DNA from: Candidatus Brocadiales bacterium
GTDB lineage: Bacteria; Planctomycetota; Brocadiia; Brocadiales; Bathyanammoxibiaceae
DNA: 11,784 nucleotides
Direction of reading: 5' to 3'
NCBI GenBank assembly: GCA_030586765.1
Contig: JAUQZZ010000049.1
Coordinates: 1-11,784, forward strand
Notes under the pieces: model-generated
Told to the model about the DNA's origin: nothing
Databases searched by the model: none
Seen by the model: only the letters and a program-made list of their open reading frames with translations
Shown here: positions 6,125 to 11,784 of the stretch, piece after piece
How the letters are laid out: each line of letters opens with the position of its first letter
Position numbering within the stretch: position 1 is the stretch's first letter
Made by a program: the position numbers and the translations under genes

Positions 6125-6499
6125 TTATTTTGTTCTTAGGGTCTTAACAGGCACGGTCCGCCAGGACAACCTGGAGGCATCGCCCCAGAGGAGTTCCAGG
6201 TCATAAAAGGTCCTGGTTTCCTTATCAAAGAGGTGGACGATTACATCGCCGTAGTCTATGAGTATCCATTTAGCGTCCTGATAACCCTCTATACCAAGCT
6301 GTCTTATCCCTAGTGCCTTTGCCTGCTTTTCTATCTCCTCGGCGATGCTTTGAAGTTGTCTCTTGTTAAAGCCACTACATATAACGAAGTAGTGGGTAAA
6401 AAAGGTCAACCTCCGCAGGTCTAGAATAAGGATATCCTCTGCCTTTTTACTATCGGCTAGCTGGGCACAGAGGATGGCGATTTCTTCTGGTTCTACCGT
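6125..6499 (-). CDS. rsfS: Ribosomal silencing factor RsfS (124 aa, ACG start)
   Basis: RsfS (YbeB/Iojap family) binds uL14 on the large subunit and blocks subunit joining, damping translation when nutrients are scarce. The product shows the family core: SKKAEDILILDLR (17-29), FFTHYFVICSG (33-43), QLQSIAEEIE, GYQDAKWILIDYGDVIVHLF and a DLE-LWGDA segment near the C-terminus. The first conventional start in frame, TTG at 6409, would delete about 30 conserved residues. Upstream of it the frame stays open and homologous, and AAGGAG (6505-6510) sits 5 nt before an ACG codon (6497-6499). Starting there gives MVEPEEIAILCAQLADSKKA, the normal N-terminal length. No ATG, GTG or TTG exists in the frame between 6409 and the in-frame stop upstream. 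Either ACG is used or an ATG was mutated or miscalled. It lies 74 nt after hppA on the same strand, without the usual nadD or obg neighbours. Confidence 0.85.
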   Translation of the reverse strand, partial: TVEPEEIAILCAQLADSKKAEDILILDLRRLTFFTHYFVICSGFNKRQLQSIAEEIEKQAKALGIRQLGIEGYQDAKWILIDYGDVIVHLFDKETRTFYDLELLWGDASRLSWRTVPVKTLRTK

Positions 6500-6504
6500 G
6501 GATT

Positions 6505-6510
6505 CTCCTT
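6505..6510 (-). promoter_or_regulatory. SD that fixes the rsfS start
   Basis: AAGGAG on the minus strand, 5 nt upstream of ACG. It is the only good SD near the expected N-terminus and is the main reason to place the start at 6499. Confidence 0.65.
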
Positions 6511-6531
6511 TTACAATGGCCAGAAATCAGT

Positions 6532-6547
6532 AAAAAGACCTCTTTTT
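6532..6547. other. Short A/T palindrome between hppA and rsfS
   Basis: AAAAAGA (6532-6538) and TCTTTTT (6541-6547) are perfect complements with CC between them. On the minus strand the T-run could act as a weak terminator after hppA, but the stem is almost GC-free, so read-through into rsfS is likely. Confidence 0.3.
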
Positions 6548-6573
6548 CTATCCCCCCAATCTTATTGATGCCC

Positions 6574-8850
6574 CTAGCGAAGGTGTAGAAGGGCCTCTAT
6601 CTTTGGGGAATAATTCACTACCGCTCCTGCAAAGACTACGGAAACTATAGCCATTAATTTTATTAATATATTCAGCGAGGGTCCAGAGGTGTCTTTAAAA
6701 GGGTCGCCCACCGTATCCCCCACCACAGCCGCCTTGTGGGCGGCAGAACCCTTACCTCCCAGGTGCCCCCTCTCGATGTATTTCTTTGCGTTGTCCCAGG
6801 CTCCACCCGCATTGGCCATGAATATGGCCAGGAGAAAGCCTGTGGCCAGGGAACCTACCAGAAGCCCCATAACCCCTGACACTCCTAATATTAGCCCAAT
6901 GGTTATAGGTATCAGGAGGGCTAGTAATGCAGGCACCATCATCTCCCTCTGGGCGCTGCGGGTGCTTATGGCCACACAGGCGGCATAGTCGGGCTTAGCC
7001 TTCCCCTCCATAATACCAGGGATCTCCCTGAATTGCCTCCTTACCTCTTCTACCATCTTGGAGGCGGCTCGGCCCACAGCCCTGAGGGTCAGGGCGCAAA
7101 AGACGAAGGAGGTCGTAGCGCCCAGGAGAATCCCTACTAGCACCTTGGGGTTCATGAGGGTGACGTTGTAATAGGTCATAAAGTCAGTGACGCTGGCCGC
7201 GTGAACGCTTACGGAGCCTCCTGGAAGTGCTATAGACTCCACCCCGCCTCTTTGCAGGGCCACATGGATTTCCCCCACATAGGCGGCCAGCAAGGCCAGG
7301 GCGGTAAGGGCGGCAGAGCCTATGGCAAACCCCTTTCCTGTGGCAGCAGTAGTATTGCCCAGGGCGTCCAGGAGTTCTGTCCTCTCCCTCACCTGGGGAG
7401 GCAGGCCGCTCATCTGGGCGTTACCGCCAGCATTATCGGCCACAGGCCCATAGGCGTCAGTAGCTAGGGTAATACCCAGGGTTGAAAGCATACCCACAGC
7501 AGCAATTCCTACCCCGTAGAGGCCCATATTAATGTCAGAAAAGCCCCCTGCCAGGGCGAAACTGAGGAGTATGCCCAGGGATATAGTTATACCTGCCATG
7601 GCTGTAGAGAGCATCCCTGTAGATATGCCCCCTAGAATTACTGTGGCTGGTCCTGTGAGGGACTGGCCAGCTAACTCTCTGGTGGGTGAGTAGGCATCAG
7701 AGGTGTAGTATTCAGTGATTCTGCCAATAATTACTCCTGCAATAAGTCCAGCAGCTATAGAGCCCCAGAGGCCCATGTGTTCTGGTATAAGGGAGTATAT
7801 AAGGATGCCAGAGACCACAAGGATAAGTAAGGAACTGAGGTTTACCCCCCTGCCAAAGGCCTTGAGGAGTTCCTTTTGAGTGGCATCCTCTGAGGTCCTT
7901 ACTACATAAAAGCCCATAATGGATAGCATTATACCCAGGCCTGCCACGGCCATAGGCAGTGCCACCCCCTTTACGCCTAGTCCTGCTGTTACCCCCAGGG
8001 CATTGGAGGCCAGGATAGAGCCATAGTAGGATTCGTAGAGGTCTGCCCCCATCCCTGCCACATCACCCACGTTATCCCCAACGTTATCGGCTATTACAGC
8101 AGGATTTCTGGGGTCATCCTCAGGGATATTTGCCTCTACCTTTCCCACCAGGTCAGCTCCCACATCGGCCGCCTTGGTATATATGCCCCCTCCTACCCTA
8201 GCAAAGAGGGCCTGGGAGCTGGCCCCCATTCCAAAACAGAGCATACTCAGGACTATATGCTCTAGTGTTAGATTGGTGTAATGGCGGAGGATGAAGAACC
8301 ATAGGGAGAGGTCAAGGAGGGCTAATCCTACTACTACGAGGCCCATCACGGCACCGCTATGAAGGGCTATCTGGAGTCCGCGGTTAAGGGATTGTTTTGC
8401 CCCCTGTGCGGTCCTGGAGCTTGCCTGGGTAGCTATCTTCATGCCCAGGAAACCAGCCAGTCCTGAGAGGGTGCCTGCCATAAGGAAGCCAAAGGGTGCC
8501 AACTTTGACTGTATTTCCAGTCCAAAGGATAGGAGGGACAGGATTAGCGCTGTAACGATAAAAAATGCCCCTACTATCTTGTATTGTTGTTTTAGGTATG
8601 CATAGGCCCCTTCCCTGACGTGGTTGGCTATCTCTATCATTATGTCGCTCCCTGGGGGAGATGCCATTACGTCCCTGTAGAACTTTAGGGCAAAGACGAG
8701 GCCCAGGAGGGCACCCATGGGTGCCAGGTACCATACTATGGGGAGCTTCTCCACTACCGGGTCTTCTACCCCTCCTCCATAAGCGATTCCGCATAGACTT
8801 ATACCAGCTAAGGCCAATAAAGACGCTAAGGGACTCTTTAGCAGTTCCAT
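6574..8850 (-). CDS. hppA: Membrane-bound ion-translocating pyrophosphatase (758 aa)
   Basis: The protein hydrolyses pyrophosphate and pumps H+ and/or Na+ across the membrane. The substrate site is clear: D229, D233 and K237 in AADVGADLVGKVE; D255, D259 and D263 in IADNVGDNVGDVAG; and GDTVGDPFKDTSGPS near the C-terminus (D712, D716, K719, D720). The diagnostic segment GNTTAATGKG has Ala502 and Gly505. These are the residues of K+-dependent enzymes; K+-independent ones have Lys at the first position. E273 in ADLYESYYG is at the place typical of K+-dependent members, so H+ versus Na+ cannot be settled by eye. The protein is long for a bacterial member. The N-terminal 40 residues include an extra hydrophobic stretch (L8-Y24) that looks like a signal peptide or added helix. 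The start has AAAGGA 8 nt upstream. It is divergent from the radical SAM gene and followed by rsfS. Confidence 0.95.
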   Translation of the reverse strand: MELLKSPLASLLALAGISLCGIAYGGGVEDPVVEKLPIVWYLAPMGALLGLVFALKFYRDVMASPPGSDIMIEIANHVREGAYAYLKQQYKIVGAFFIVTALILSLLSFGLEIQSKLAPFGFLMAGTLSGLAGFLGMKIATQASSRTAQGAKQSLNRGLQIALHSGAVMGLVVVGLALLDLSLWFFILRHYTNLTLEHIVLSMLCFGMGASSQALFARVGGGIYTKAADVGADLVGKVEANIPEDDPRNPAVIADNVGDNVGDVAGMGADLYESYYGSILASNALGVTAGLGVKGVALPMAVAGLGIMLSIMGFYVVRTSEDATQKELLKAFGRGVNLSSLLILVVSGILIYSLIPEHMGLWGSIAAGLIAGVIIGRITEYYTSDAYSPTRELAGQSLTGPATVILGGISTGMLSTAMAGITISLGILLSFALAGGFSDINMGLYGVGIAAVGMLSTLGITLATDAYGPVADNAGGNAQMSGLPPQVRERTELLDALGNTTAATGKGFAIGSAALTALALLAAYVGEIHVALQRGGVESIALPGGSVSVHAASVTDFMTYYNVTLMNPKVLVGILLGATTSFVFCALTLRAVGRAASKMVEEVRRQFREIPGIMEGKAKPDYAACVAISTRSAQREMMVPALLALLIPITIGLILGVSGVMGLLVGSLATGFLLAIFMANAGGAWDNAKKYIERGHLGGKGSAAHKAAVVGDTVGDPFKDTSGPSLNILIKLMAIVSVVFAGAVVNYSPKIEALLHLR

Positions 8851-8899
8851 CTCCTGTATCCTTTCCTGAGAGTTCCCGTTAAGTTTGTAGTTAGGGGTT

Positions 8900-8905
8900 A
8901 TTATA
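8900..8905 (-). promoter_or_regulatory. hppA -10 element (TATAAT)
   Basis: An exact TATAAT on the minus strand, about 50 nt upstream of the hppA ATG. No good -35 exists at 16-18 nt; that space is occupied by the palindrome at 8911-8929, so the promoter may need an activator or be regulated there. Confidence 0.45.
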
Positions 8906-8910
8906 ACCTT

Positions 8911-8929
8911 TCTATTAAAAATTAATAGA
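8911..8929. promoter_or_regulatory. Perfect inverted repeat, operator candidate
   Basis: TCTATTAA-AAA-TTAATAGA has 8-bp perfect arms and a 3-nt spacer. It lies 5 nt upstream of the hppA -10, over the expected -35. The size and symmetry suit a dimeric DNA-binding regulator; no regulator gene is in the window. Confidence 0.45.
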
Positions 8930-8957
8930 GGGAGAAAATTGTGTTGAATTTTCCCCC
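8930..8957. repeat. Second inverted repeat in the divergent region
   Basis: GGGAGAAAATT (8930-8940) and AATTTTCCCCC (8947-8957) pair in 10 of 11 positions around a GTGTTG loop. On the plus strand it is followed by TTTCTTT and resembles a terminator, although no plus gene ends before it; it may insulate the divergent genes or bind a protein. A weak plus-strand promoter (TTGAAT, 17 nt, TTTACT) starts within it at 8944. Confidence 0.4.
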
Positions 8958-9054
8958 TTTCTTTGCTTTACTTATAGCCCTTAGCGTAGCTTTGAGGGAG
9001 GGTTTCAGATTTAAACAGAATTCGCTATCTATGTCAATACCATAGGAGGAGGGG

Positions 9055-10698
9055 TTGGCGGTGAAGAAGCTATTTAGATTTATCATACCTAAGTACCCTT
9101 ATTACAACATATACAGCAGGATAAAGATGCCCCCAAGAGGCGCTGTTAGTGTGGCTACTGCGGTAGCGCATAAGGGGGATTTTCAGGTAGAAATAATCGA
9201 TGAGAATAATTTCAGTGGGGTTCTGGACCACAGGATTATCCAGGAACAGAGACCAGCGGATTTTGTGGGCCTATACGGAGGACTGACCTCTACCATACCC
9301 AGGCTCTATCAAGTTGCCTCTTATTATCAAGGCCTGGGTGTTCCCACTGCAGCGGGGGGAAACCATATTAACGCCAAGAAGGAGGAGGCACTGAGCTCGG
9401 GCGTGGACATAGTAGTGATGGGTGAGGGCGAGCACTCTCTGCCCGAGGTAGCTGAGGCCCTGGCCAGGGGTGGGGACCTGGGCTCTATACCAGGCATAGC
9501 TTTTGTAAAGGATGGACAGATAATTGATACTAAAAGGCGTCTACCCATACAAGACTTAGATGGACTACCTTATCCAGATTTCAACCTCTTCAGGGACCTC
9601 CAGACCCGCATCAAATTCATCCCCCTGGGCAGGACCAGGGGGTGTAACTTTGTCTGTGAGTTTTGTGCCGTTAATCAACACCTGGGGGCCACCAGGGCCT
9701 GTTCCCCCGGCTACGTGATGGAAGAGATAATTAAATCTGTAGAGAAGGGTTGCAAGGATTTCTTCTTTACAGACGATAACTTTGCCCAGTACAGGGATAG
9801 CACGGTAGAGCTATGTAAATCTATTGTCCAGTACAAGAAGAAGATTGGACAAAGGCTCTATTTTGCTGTGCAGGTAAGGGCTGATCTGGCCAGGGACACA
9901 GAACTCCTGAACCTGATGAGAGACGCTGACGTAGAGACCCTATGCATTGGTTACGAATCCCCTATAGAGGAAGACCTAAAGAACATGAAGAAGGGGCTTA
10001 ATCTCCAAAAACTGGATGAGTATACCCAGACCCTCAAGAATCACGGCTTTTTTATCCACGGCATGTTTATCTTTGGCTACCCCACCTTCGGGGACTCCAA
10101 ATGTAAGTTAGAGATGTCTATTGCCCAGAGGGCGGAGAGGTTCTGGGATTTCATAAGAAGGAACAAATTTGACACAGTCCAGGTAGTCAAACCTGTTCCC
10201 TTGCCAGGGACTATCCTTGAGAAGAAGTTGAGGAGTGAAAATAGGCTCTATCCTCTAGAGATGGTGGATTACAGTAAATACGATGGAAACTGGCTGTGTT
10301 TTGAACCTGACCCAGATATAGACCCAAAGGAACTTATGTTTGAGACGGAAAAGCTGTTAAAGAGGTTCTATAGTTACTGGTATTTTGTGAAGCTTCTTTG
10401 TCAGATGCCCATTTATCCCTTTGAGGCAACATATCGTTTCTTTGGAAGATTTATACCTGAGCTACTGCACCCGTCAGAAGGGTTCAGGGGGTCCCTCGGT
10501 GCTGCCATCCGCAAGAGCTTTCATGTGATTAAAAGGGACTTGGATAGGAGATTCCGAAACGCCAGGCTTAGATTGGGGGGAAGGTTAATATTAAAGAAGT
10601 GGAGAGTAGATTTCCAGAGGGAGAAATTCTTTGATTCCCTGGAGAAGGCAAGGGCCTTAATAAAGAAGGTAAAAGAGACCTCCCCCATACAGTGTTAA
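9055..10698 (+). CDS. B12-binding-type radical SAM protein (547 aa)
   Basis: The N-terminal region (about 1-150) has the alternating alpha/beta pattern of a cobalamin-binding-like domain, including GGLTST, AAGGNH (99-104) and the common VMGEGE (121-126). The classic DxHxxG cobalamin ligand motif is not seen, so B12 binding is uncertain. The radical SAM core follows: C197-x3-C201-x2-C204 in GCNFVCEFC (4Fe-4S ligands), FFFTDDNF (236-243), CIGYES (297-302) and GMFIFGYP (336-343). A C-terminal tail of about 120 residues is basic and aromatic and may contact membrane or substrate. Such proteins reduce SAM to a radical for methylation, ring or C-C bond chemistry; the substrate is not deducible. The start is TTG at 9055 (AGGAGG 5 nt upstream) or GTG at 9061 (GAGGGG 6 nt upstream, 545 aa). 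It appears to be a single gene followed by a palindromic repeat cluster. Confidence 0.9.
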   Translation: MAVKKLFRFIIPKYPYYNIYSRIKMPPRGAVSVATAVAHKGDFQVEIIDENNFSGVLDHRIIQEQRPADFVGLYGGLTSTIPRLYQVASYYQGLGVPTAAGGNHINAKKEEALSSGVDIVVMGEGEHSLPEVAEALARGGDLGSIPGIAFVKDGQIIDTKRRLPIQDLDGLPYPDFNLFRDLQTRIKFIPLGRTRGCNFVCEFCAVNQHLGATRACSPGYVMEEIIKSVEKGCKDFFFTDDNFAQYRDSTVELCKSIVQYKKKIGQRLYFAVQVRADLARDTELLNLMRDADVETLCIGYESPIEEDLKNMKKGLNLQKLDEYTQTLKNHGFFIHGMFIFGYPTFGDSKCKLEMSIAQRAERFWDFIRRNKFDTVQVVKPVPLPGTILEKKLRSENRLYPLEMVDYSKYDGNWLCFEPDPDIDPKELMFETEKLLKRFYSYWYFVKLLCQMPIYPFEATYRFFGRFIPELLHPSEGFRGSLGAAIRKSFHVIKRDLDRRFRNARLRLGGRLILKKWRVDFQREKFFDSLEKARALIKKVKETSPIQC

Positions 10699-10758
10699 GG
10701 TGCTAAGGTAAGTTGAGCGGACTAAGGTATTGGGCTGATGTTAATCAGAAAGAAAATT

Positions 10759-10786
10759 GTAGCGCAGGGCTTAAGCCCTGCGCTAC
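10759..10786. repeat. 28-bp perfect palindrome
   Basis: GTAGCGCAGGGCTT (10759-10772) is followed immediately by its exact reverse complement (10773-10786), forming a 14-bp arm hairpin with an effective TTAA loop. It lies about 60 nt after the radical SAM stop. The form is like REP-type dispersed intergenic palindromes, and it could also terminate transcription or protect mRNA ends. Confidence 0.7.
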
Positions 10787-10803
10787 CCAGGGTAACAGCA
10801 CTG

Positions 10804-10830
10804 TAAAATGCGGCTACTAGCCGCATTTTA
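10804..10830. terminator. 12-bp hairpin with A and T flanks
   Basis: TAAAATGCGGCT (10804-10815) and AGCCGCATTTTA (10819-10830) are exact complements with an ACT loop. The GC core flanked by A's and T's is the form of a bidirectional intrinsic terminator between convergent genes. ACTGTAAA...GCG...CTACT in its left arm recurs in shortened form at 10845-10859, so it may also be part of a repeat family. Confidence 0.6.
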
Positions 10831-10844
10831 AATTCTAAGTGGAA

Positions 10845-10859
10845 CTGTAAAGCGCTACT
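10845..10859 (+). repeat. Shortened repeat unit ACTGTAAAGCGCTACT
   Basis: This block resembles the start of the preceding hairpin (ACTGTAAAATGCGGCTACT) with a few bases missing, and its GCGCTAC (10852-10858) is complementary to the first GTAGCGC of the palindrome at 10759. The cluster looks like degenerate units of one repeat. Confidence 0.45.
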
Positions 10860-10903
10860 TATCTTTTTTGTAATTCTCCAGAGGTCTCAGTTACTTGCCC
10901 TAG

Positions 10904-10927
10904 CCCCTCCTGGGGGTTTGTTTATTT
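10904..10927 (+). terminator. Terminator-like hairpin with T-rich tail
   Basis: CCCC (10904-10907), loop TCCT, GGGG (10912-10915), then GTTTGTTTATTT. It is plausible for plus-strand transcription ending before the convergent microprotein genes, although the stem is only 4 bp. Confidence 0.4.
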
Positions 10928-11077
10928 AGCTCCCCCGCGTCCACGATACCAATAGATTAATCCTGCTACGAGGATTACGGCCACTACAATGACGATAACC
11001 TTGGGAGATAGGAATCCCTTCTTGGCGGGTTCTGCCTGGGCAAGTACCCACATCAATGTATCTGTGTTAAAATTCAT
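10922..11077 (-). CDS. Membrane microprotein, AQAEPAKKG family, copy A (51 aa)
   Basis: ATG at 11075-11077 has AAGGAGG 8 nt upstream. The product begins MNFNTDTLMWVLAQAEPAKKG (short amphipathic or hydrophobic start, then a polar KK turn) and has one strongly hydrophobic helix at about 27-43 (VIVIVVAVILVAGLIYW). It ends in YWYRGRGGAK. It is clearly paralogous to the next gene upstream: both share L-x-WV-x-AQAEPAKKG near the N-terminus and YWYRGR after the helix, and differ in the helix itself. Conserved ends with a free transmembrane sequence argue for a real protein under selection. The family is not recognised. It is probably co-transcribed with copy B and lies downstream of a TPR gene. Confidence 0.75.
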   Translation of the reverse strand: MNFNTDTLMWVLAQAEPAKKGFLSPKVIVIVVAVILVAGLIYWYRGRGGAK

Positions 11078-11134
11078 TGTTCAACCCTCCTTCTAGAATG
11101 TTTGTGCTCAAGGTCTCTTTAGCTGGTGTACTGC

Positions 11135-11284
11135 TTACTTCTTCCTGCCTCTATACCAATAACCTATCCCAATGCCAATAAGGAAGAGGATGGGAATAGC
11201 ATATGCATGGGGTATGAGGGGCATGCCCTTTTTTGCTGGTTCGGCCTGGGCTATCACCCAGGATAACATATCAGTTAACTCCAT
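11135..11284 (-). CDS. Membrane microprotein, AQAEPAKKG family, copy B (49 aa)
   Basis: ATG at 11282-11284 has AGGAGG 9 nt upstream. The protein starts MELTDMLSWVIAQAEPAKKG, has a hydrophobic helix at about 28-41 (AYAIPILFLIGIGI), and ends YWYRGRKK. Alignment to copy A gives identical AQAEPAKKG and YWYRGR blocks at equal distances from the ends (within two residues). The two genes are 57 nt apart on the same strand, so a tandem duplication is the simplest origin. Basic residues follow the helix, suggesting a cytoplasmic C-terminus. Function unknown; a small subunit or modulator of a membrane complex, or a partner of the upstream TPR protein, is possible but unproven. Confidence 0.75.
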   Translation of the reverse strand: MELTDMLSWVIAQAEPAKKGMPLIPHAYAIPILFLIGIGIGYWYRGRKK

Positions 11285-11332
11285 GGGTTTTCTCCTCCTT
11301 TCAGCCTTTCTCTCCCTCTCTCGCAGGCATAG

Positions 11333-11360
11333 TTTTTACACAATTAGGAGGGAAAGTCAA
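11333..11360 (-). promoter_or_regulatory. Possible promoter for the microprotein pair
   Basis: On the minus strand TTGACT (11355-11360, five of six) lies 16 nt from TAAAAA (11333-11338, four of six), just after the TPR gene stop. The same interval can form a GGGAAA/TTTCCC hairpin (11350-11371). Expression by read-through from the TPR gene is also possible. Confidence 0.35.
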
Positions 11361-11373
11361 GAGATTTTCCCCC

Positions 11374-11784
11374 TCACTTCTCCCTTATCTCTGCCAGCCT
11401 CTTTTGCACATAGGCTGTCCTTTCTCCTTTCAGGTCTATATACTTTTCAAAACAGTCCACAGCGGCCAGCTCGTCCCGGAGATATTTATCGTAAAGCAGG
11501 CCGAGATTGTAGTAGGCGTTAGCATAGCTAGGGTCTGTTTTTACGGCCTTGAGGTAGGCTGTTTCTGCCTCTCTATATTTTTTCTGCTGGGTGTAGAGCC
11601 AACCCAGGTTATTGTAAACCTGGCGGGTTTGTTCCTTGGGGGCCTTTTCATCCAGTATCTCTAAGACCTTCGCGTATTGAGAAATGGCCTTGTCGTAGTC
11701 TTGGGTCTCTATAAGACACTTACATAGGCGCAGGTGAAGGGGGACGTCCTGTGACCCCAACTCTACTGCCGCGCTGTATGCATC
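11374..11784 (-). CDS. TPR protein, C-terminal part (runs off the window)
   Basis: The frame is open from the right edge to TGA at 11374-11376 and shows 136 residues. The first visible residues are DAYSAAVELGSQDVP, and the TTG at 11760 is internal to a repeat, so the true start lies outside the window. About three and a half TPRs are visible: a partial one at the edge, then LHLRLCKCLIETQDYDKA, VYNNLGWLYTQQKKYREA and AYYNLGLLYDKYLRDELA. A short C-terminal helix ends KRLAEIREK. It is a protein-interaction scaffold of unknown partner. The stop is 89 nt before microprotein copy B on the same strand, so these may form one operon. Confidence 0.85.
   Translation of the reverse strand, partial: DAYSAAVELGSQDVPLHLRLCKCLIETQDYDKAISQYAKVLEILDEKAPKEQTRQVYNNLGWLYTQQKKYREAETAYLKAVKTDPSYANAYYNLGLLYDKYLRDELAAVDCFEKYIDLKGERTAYVQKRLAEIREK

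Noticed and set aside
8384..8794. 136-codon open frame on the minus strand within hppA
   Set aside because: It is a shifted frame of a gene with all catalytic motifs intact; its Pro/Arg/Gly-rich composition is typical of an off-frame translation.
10759..10830. Palindromes as a CRISPR array or attachment site
   Set aside because: Units are not regularly spaced, there are no spacers of equal length, and there is no cas, integrase or tRNA nearby.
9055..11284. Radical SAM enzyme and the microproteins as a RiPP maturase and its precursors
   Set aside because: The microproteins have a transmembrane helix and no leader/core form, are on the opposite strand, and the enzyme shows no SPASM or peptide-recognition domain. 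Proximity alone is not enough.
11172..11664. Plus-strand open frames of 116 and 143 codons
   Set aside because: They lie opposite the microprotein copy B and the TPR gene, which have better SDs, repeat motifs and paralogy.

Overview
The window reads as chromosomal DNA from a Gram-negative-type bacterium of moderate GC. Two lipoproteins carry lipoboxes, Shine-Dalgarno (SD) sites are strong (AAGGAG, AGGAGG), promoters look sigma70-like (TTGACA/TATAAT), and AGG (Arg) and ATA (Ile) codons are common. The gene set (bS21, RsfS, a potassium-type membrane pyrophosphatase, an ArsB/NhaD-type permease, a B12-type radical SAM protein and several TPR proteins) would suit an uncultivated anaerobic lineage such as Planctomycetota/Brocadiales. 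That placement is an inference of low confidence. I see no tRNA, rRNA, CRISPR array, transposase or phage gene.

Layout. (1) 1-125: the C-terminal tail of a SerB-like HAD phosphatase runs in from the left edge. (2) 172-3596, minus strand: a compact four-gene operon. In transcription order it encodes a 93-aa single-pass membrane protein, a 53-aa single-pass membrane protein, a TPR lipoprotein of about 20 repeats, and a coiled-coil lipoprotein whose start overlaps the preceding stop (ATGA). A good promoter lies at 3764-3792. (3) 3864-5282, minus: an ArsB/NhaD-superfamily ion permease with its own promoter. (4) 5283-5870: a 588-bp region holding a possible 45-aa CxxC micro-ORF, an imperfect palindrome, a strong plus-strand promoter, and a structured RNA of about 140 nt. 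That RNA has a three-way junction followed by a terminator hairpin, with a segment able to pair in two alternative ways. The rpsU promoter region and an SD-overlapping hairpin follow. (5) 5871-6092, plus: rpsU. (6) 6125-8850, minus: hppA followed by rsfS; rsfS appears to start at ACG. (7) 9055-10698, plus: B12-binding-type radical SAM protein, divergent from hppA across a 200-bp region with two inverted repeats. (8) 10699-10921: a palindromic repeat cluster and a terminator. (9) 10922-11284, minus: two tandem paralogous membrane microproteins (51 and 49 aa) sharing AQAEPAKKG and YWYRGR. (10) 11374-11784, minus: the C-terminal part of a TPR protein that runs off the right edge.

The most interesting items are the structured RNA upstream of rpsU, the paralogous microprotein pair downstream of a TPR gene, and the four-gene envelope operon. 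The operon separates a coiled-coil module and a TPR module into adjacent coupled lipoproteins, modules that are joined in one protein in CpoB/YbgF.
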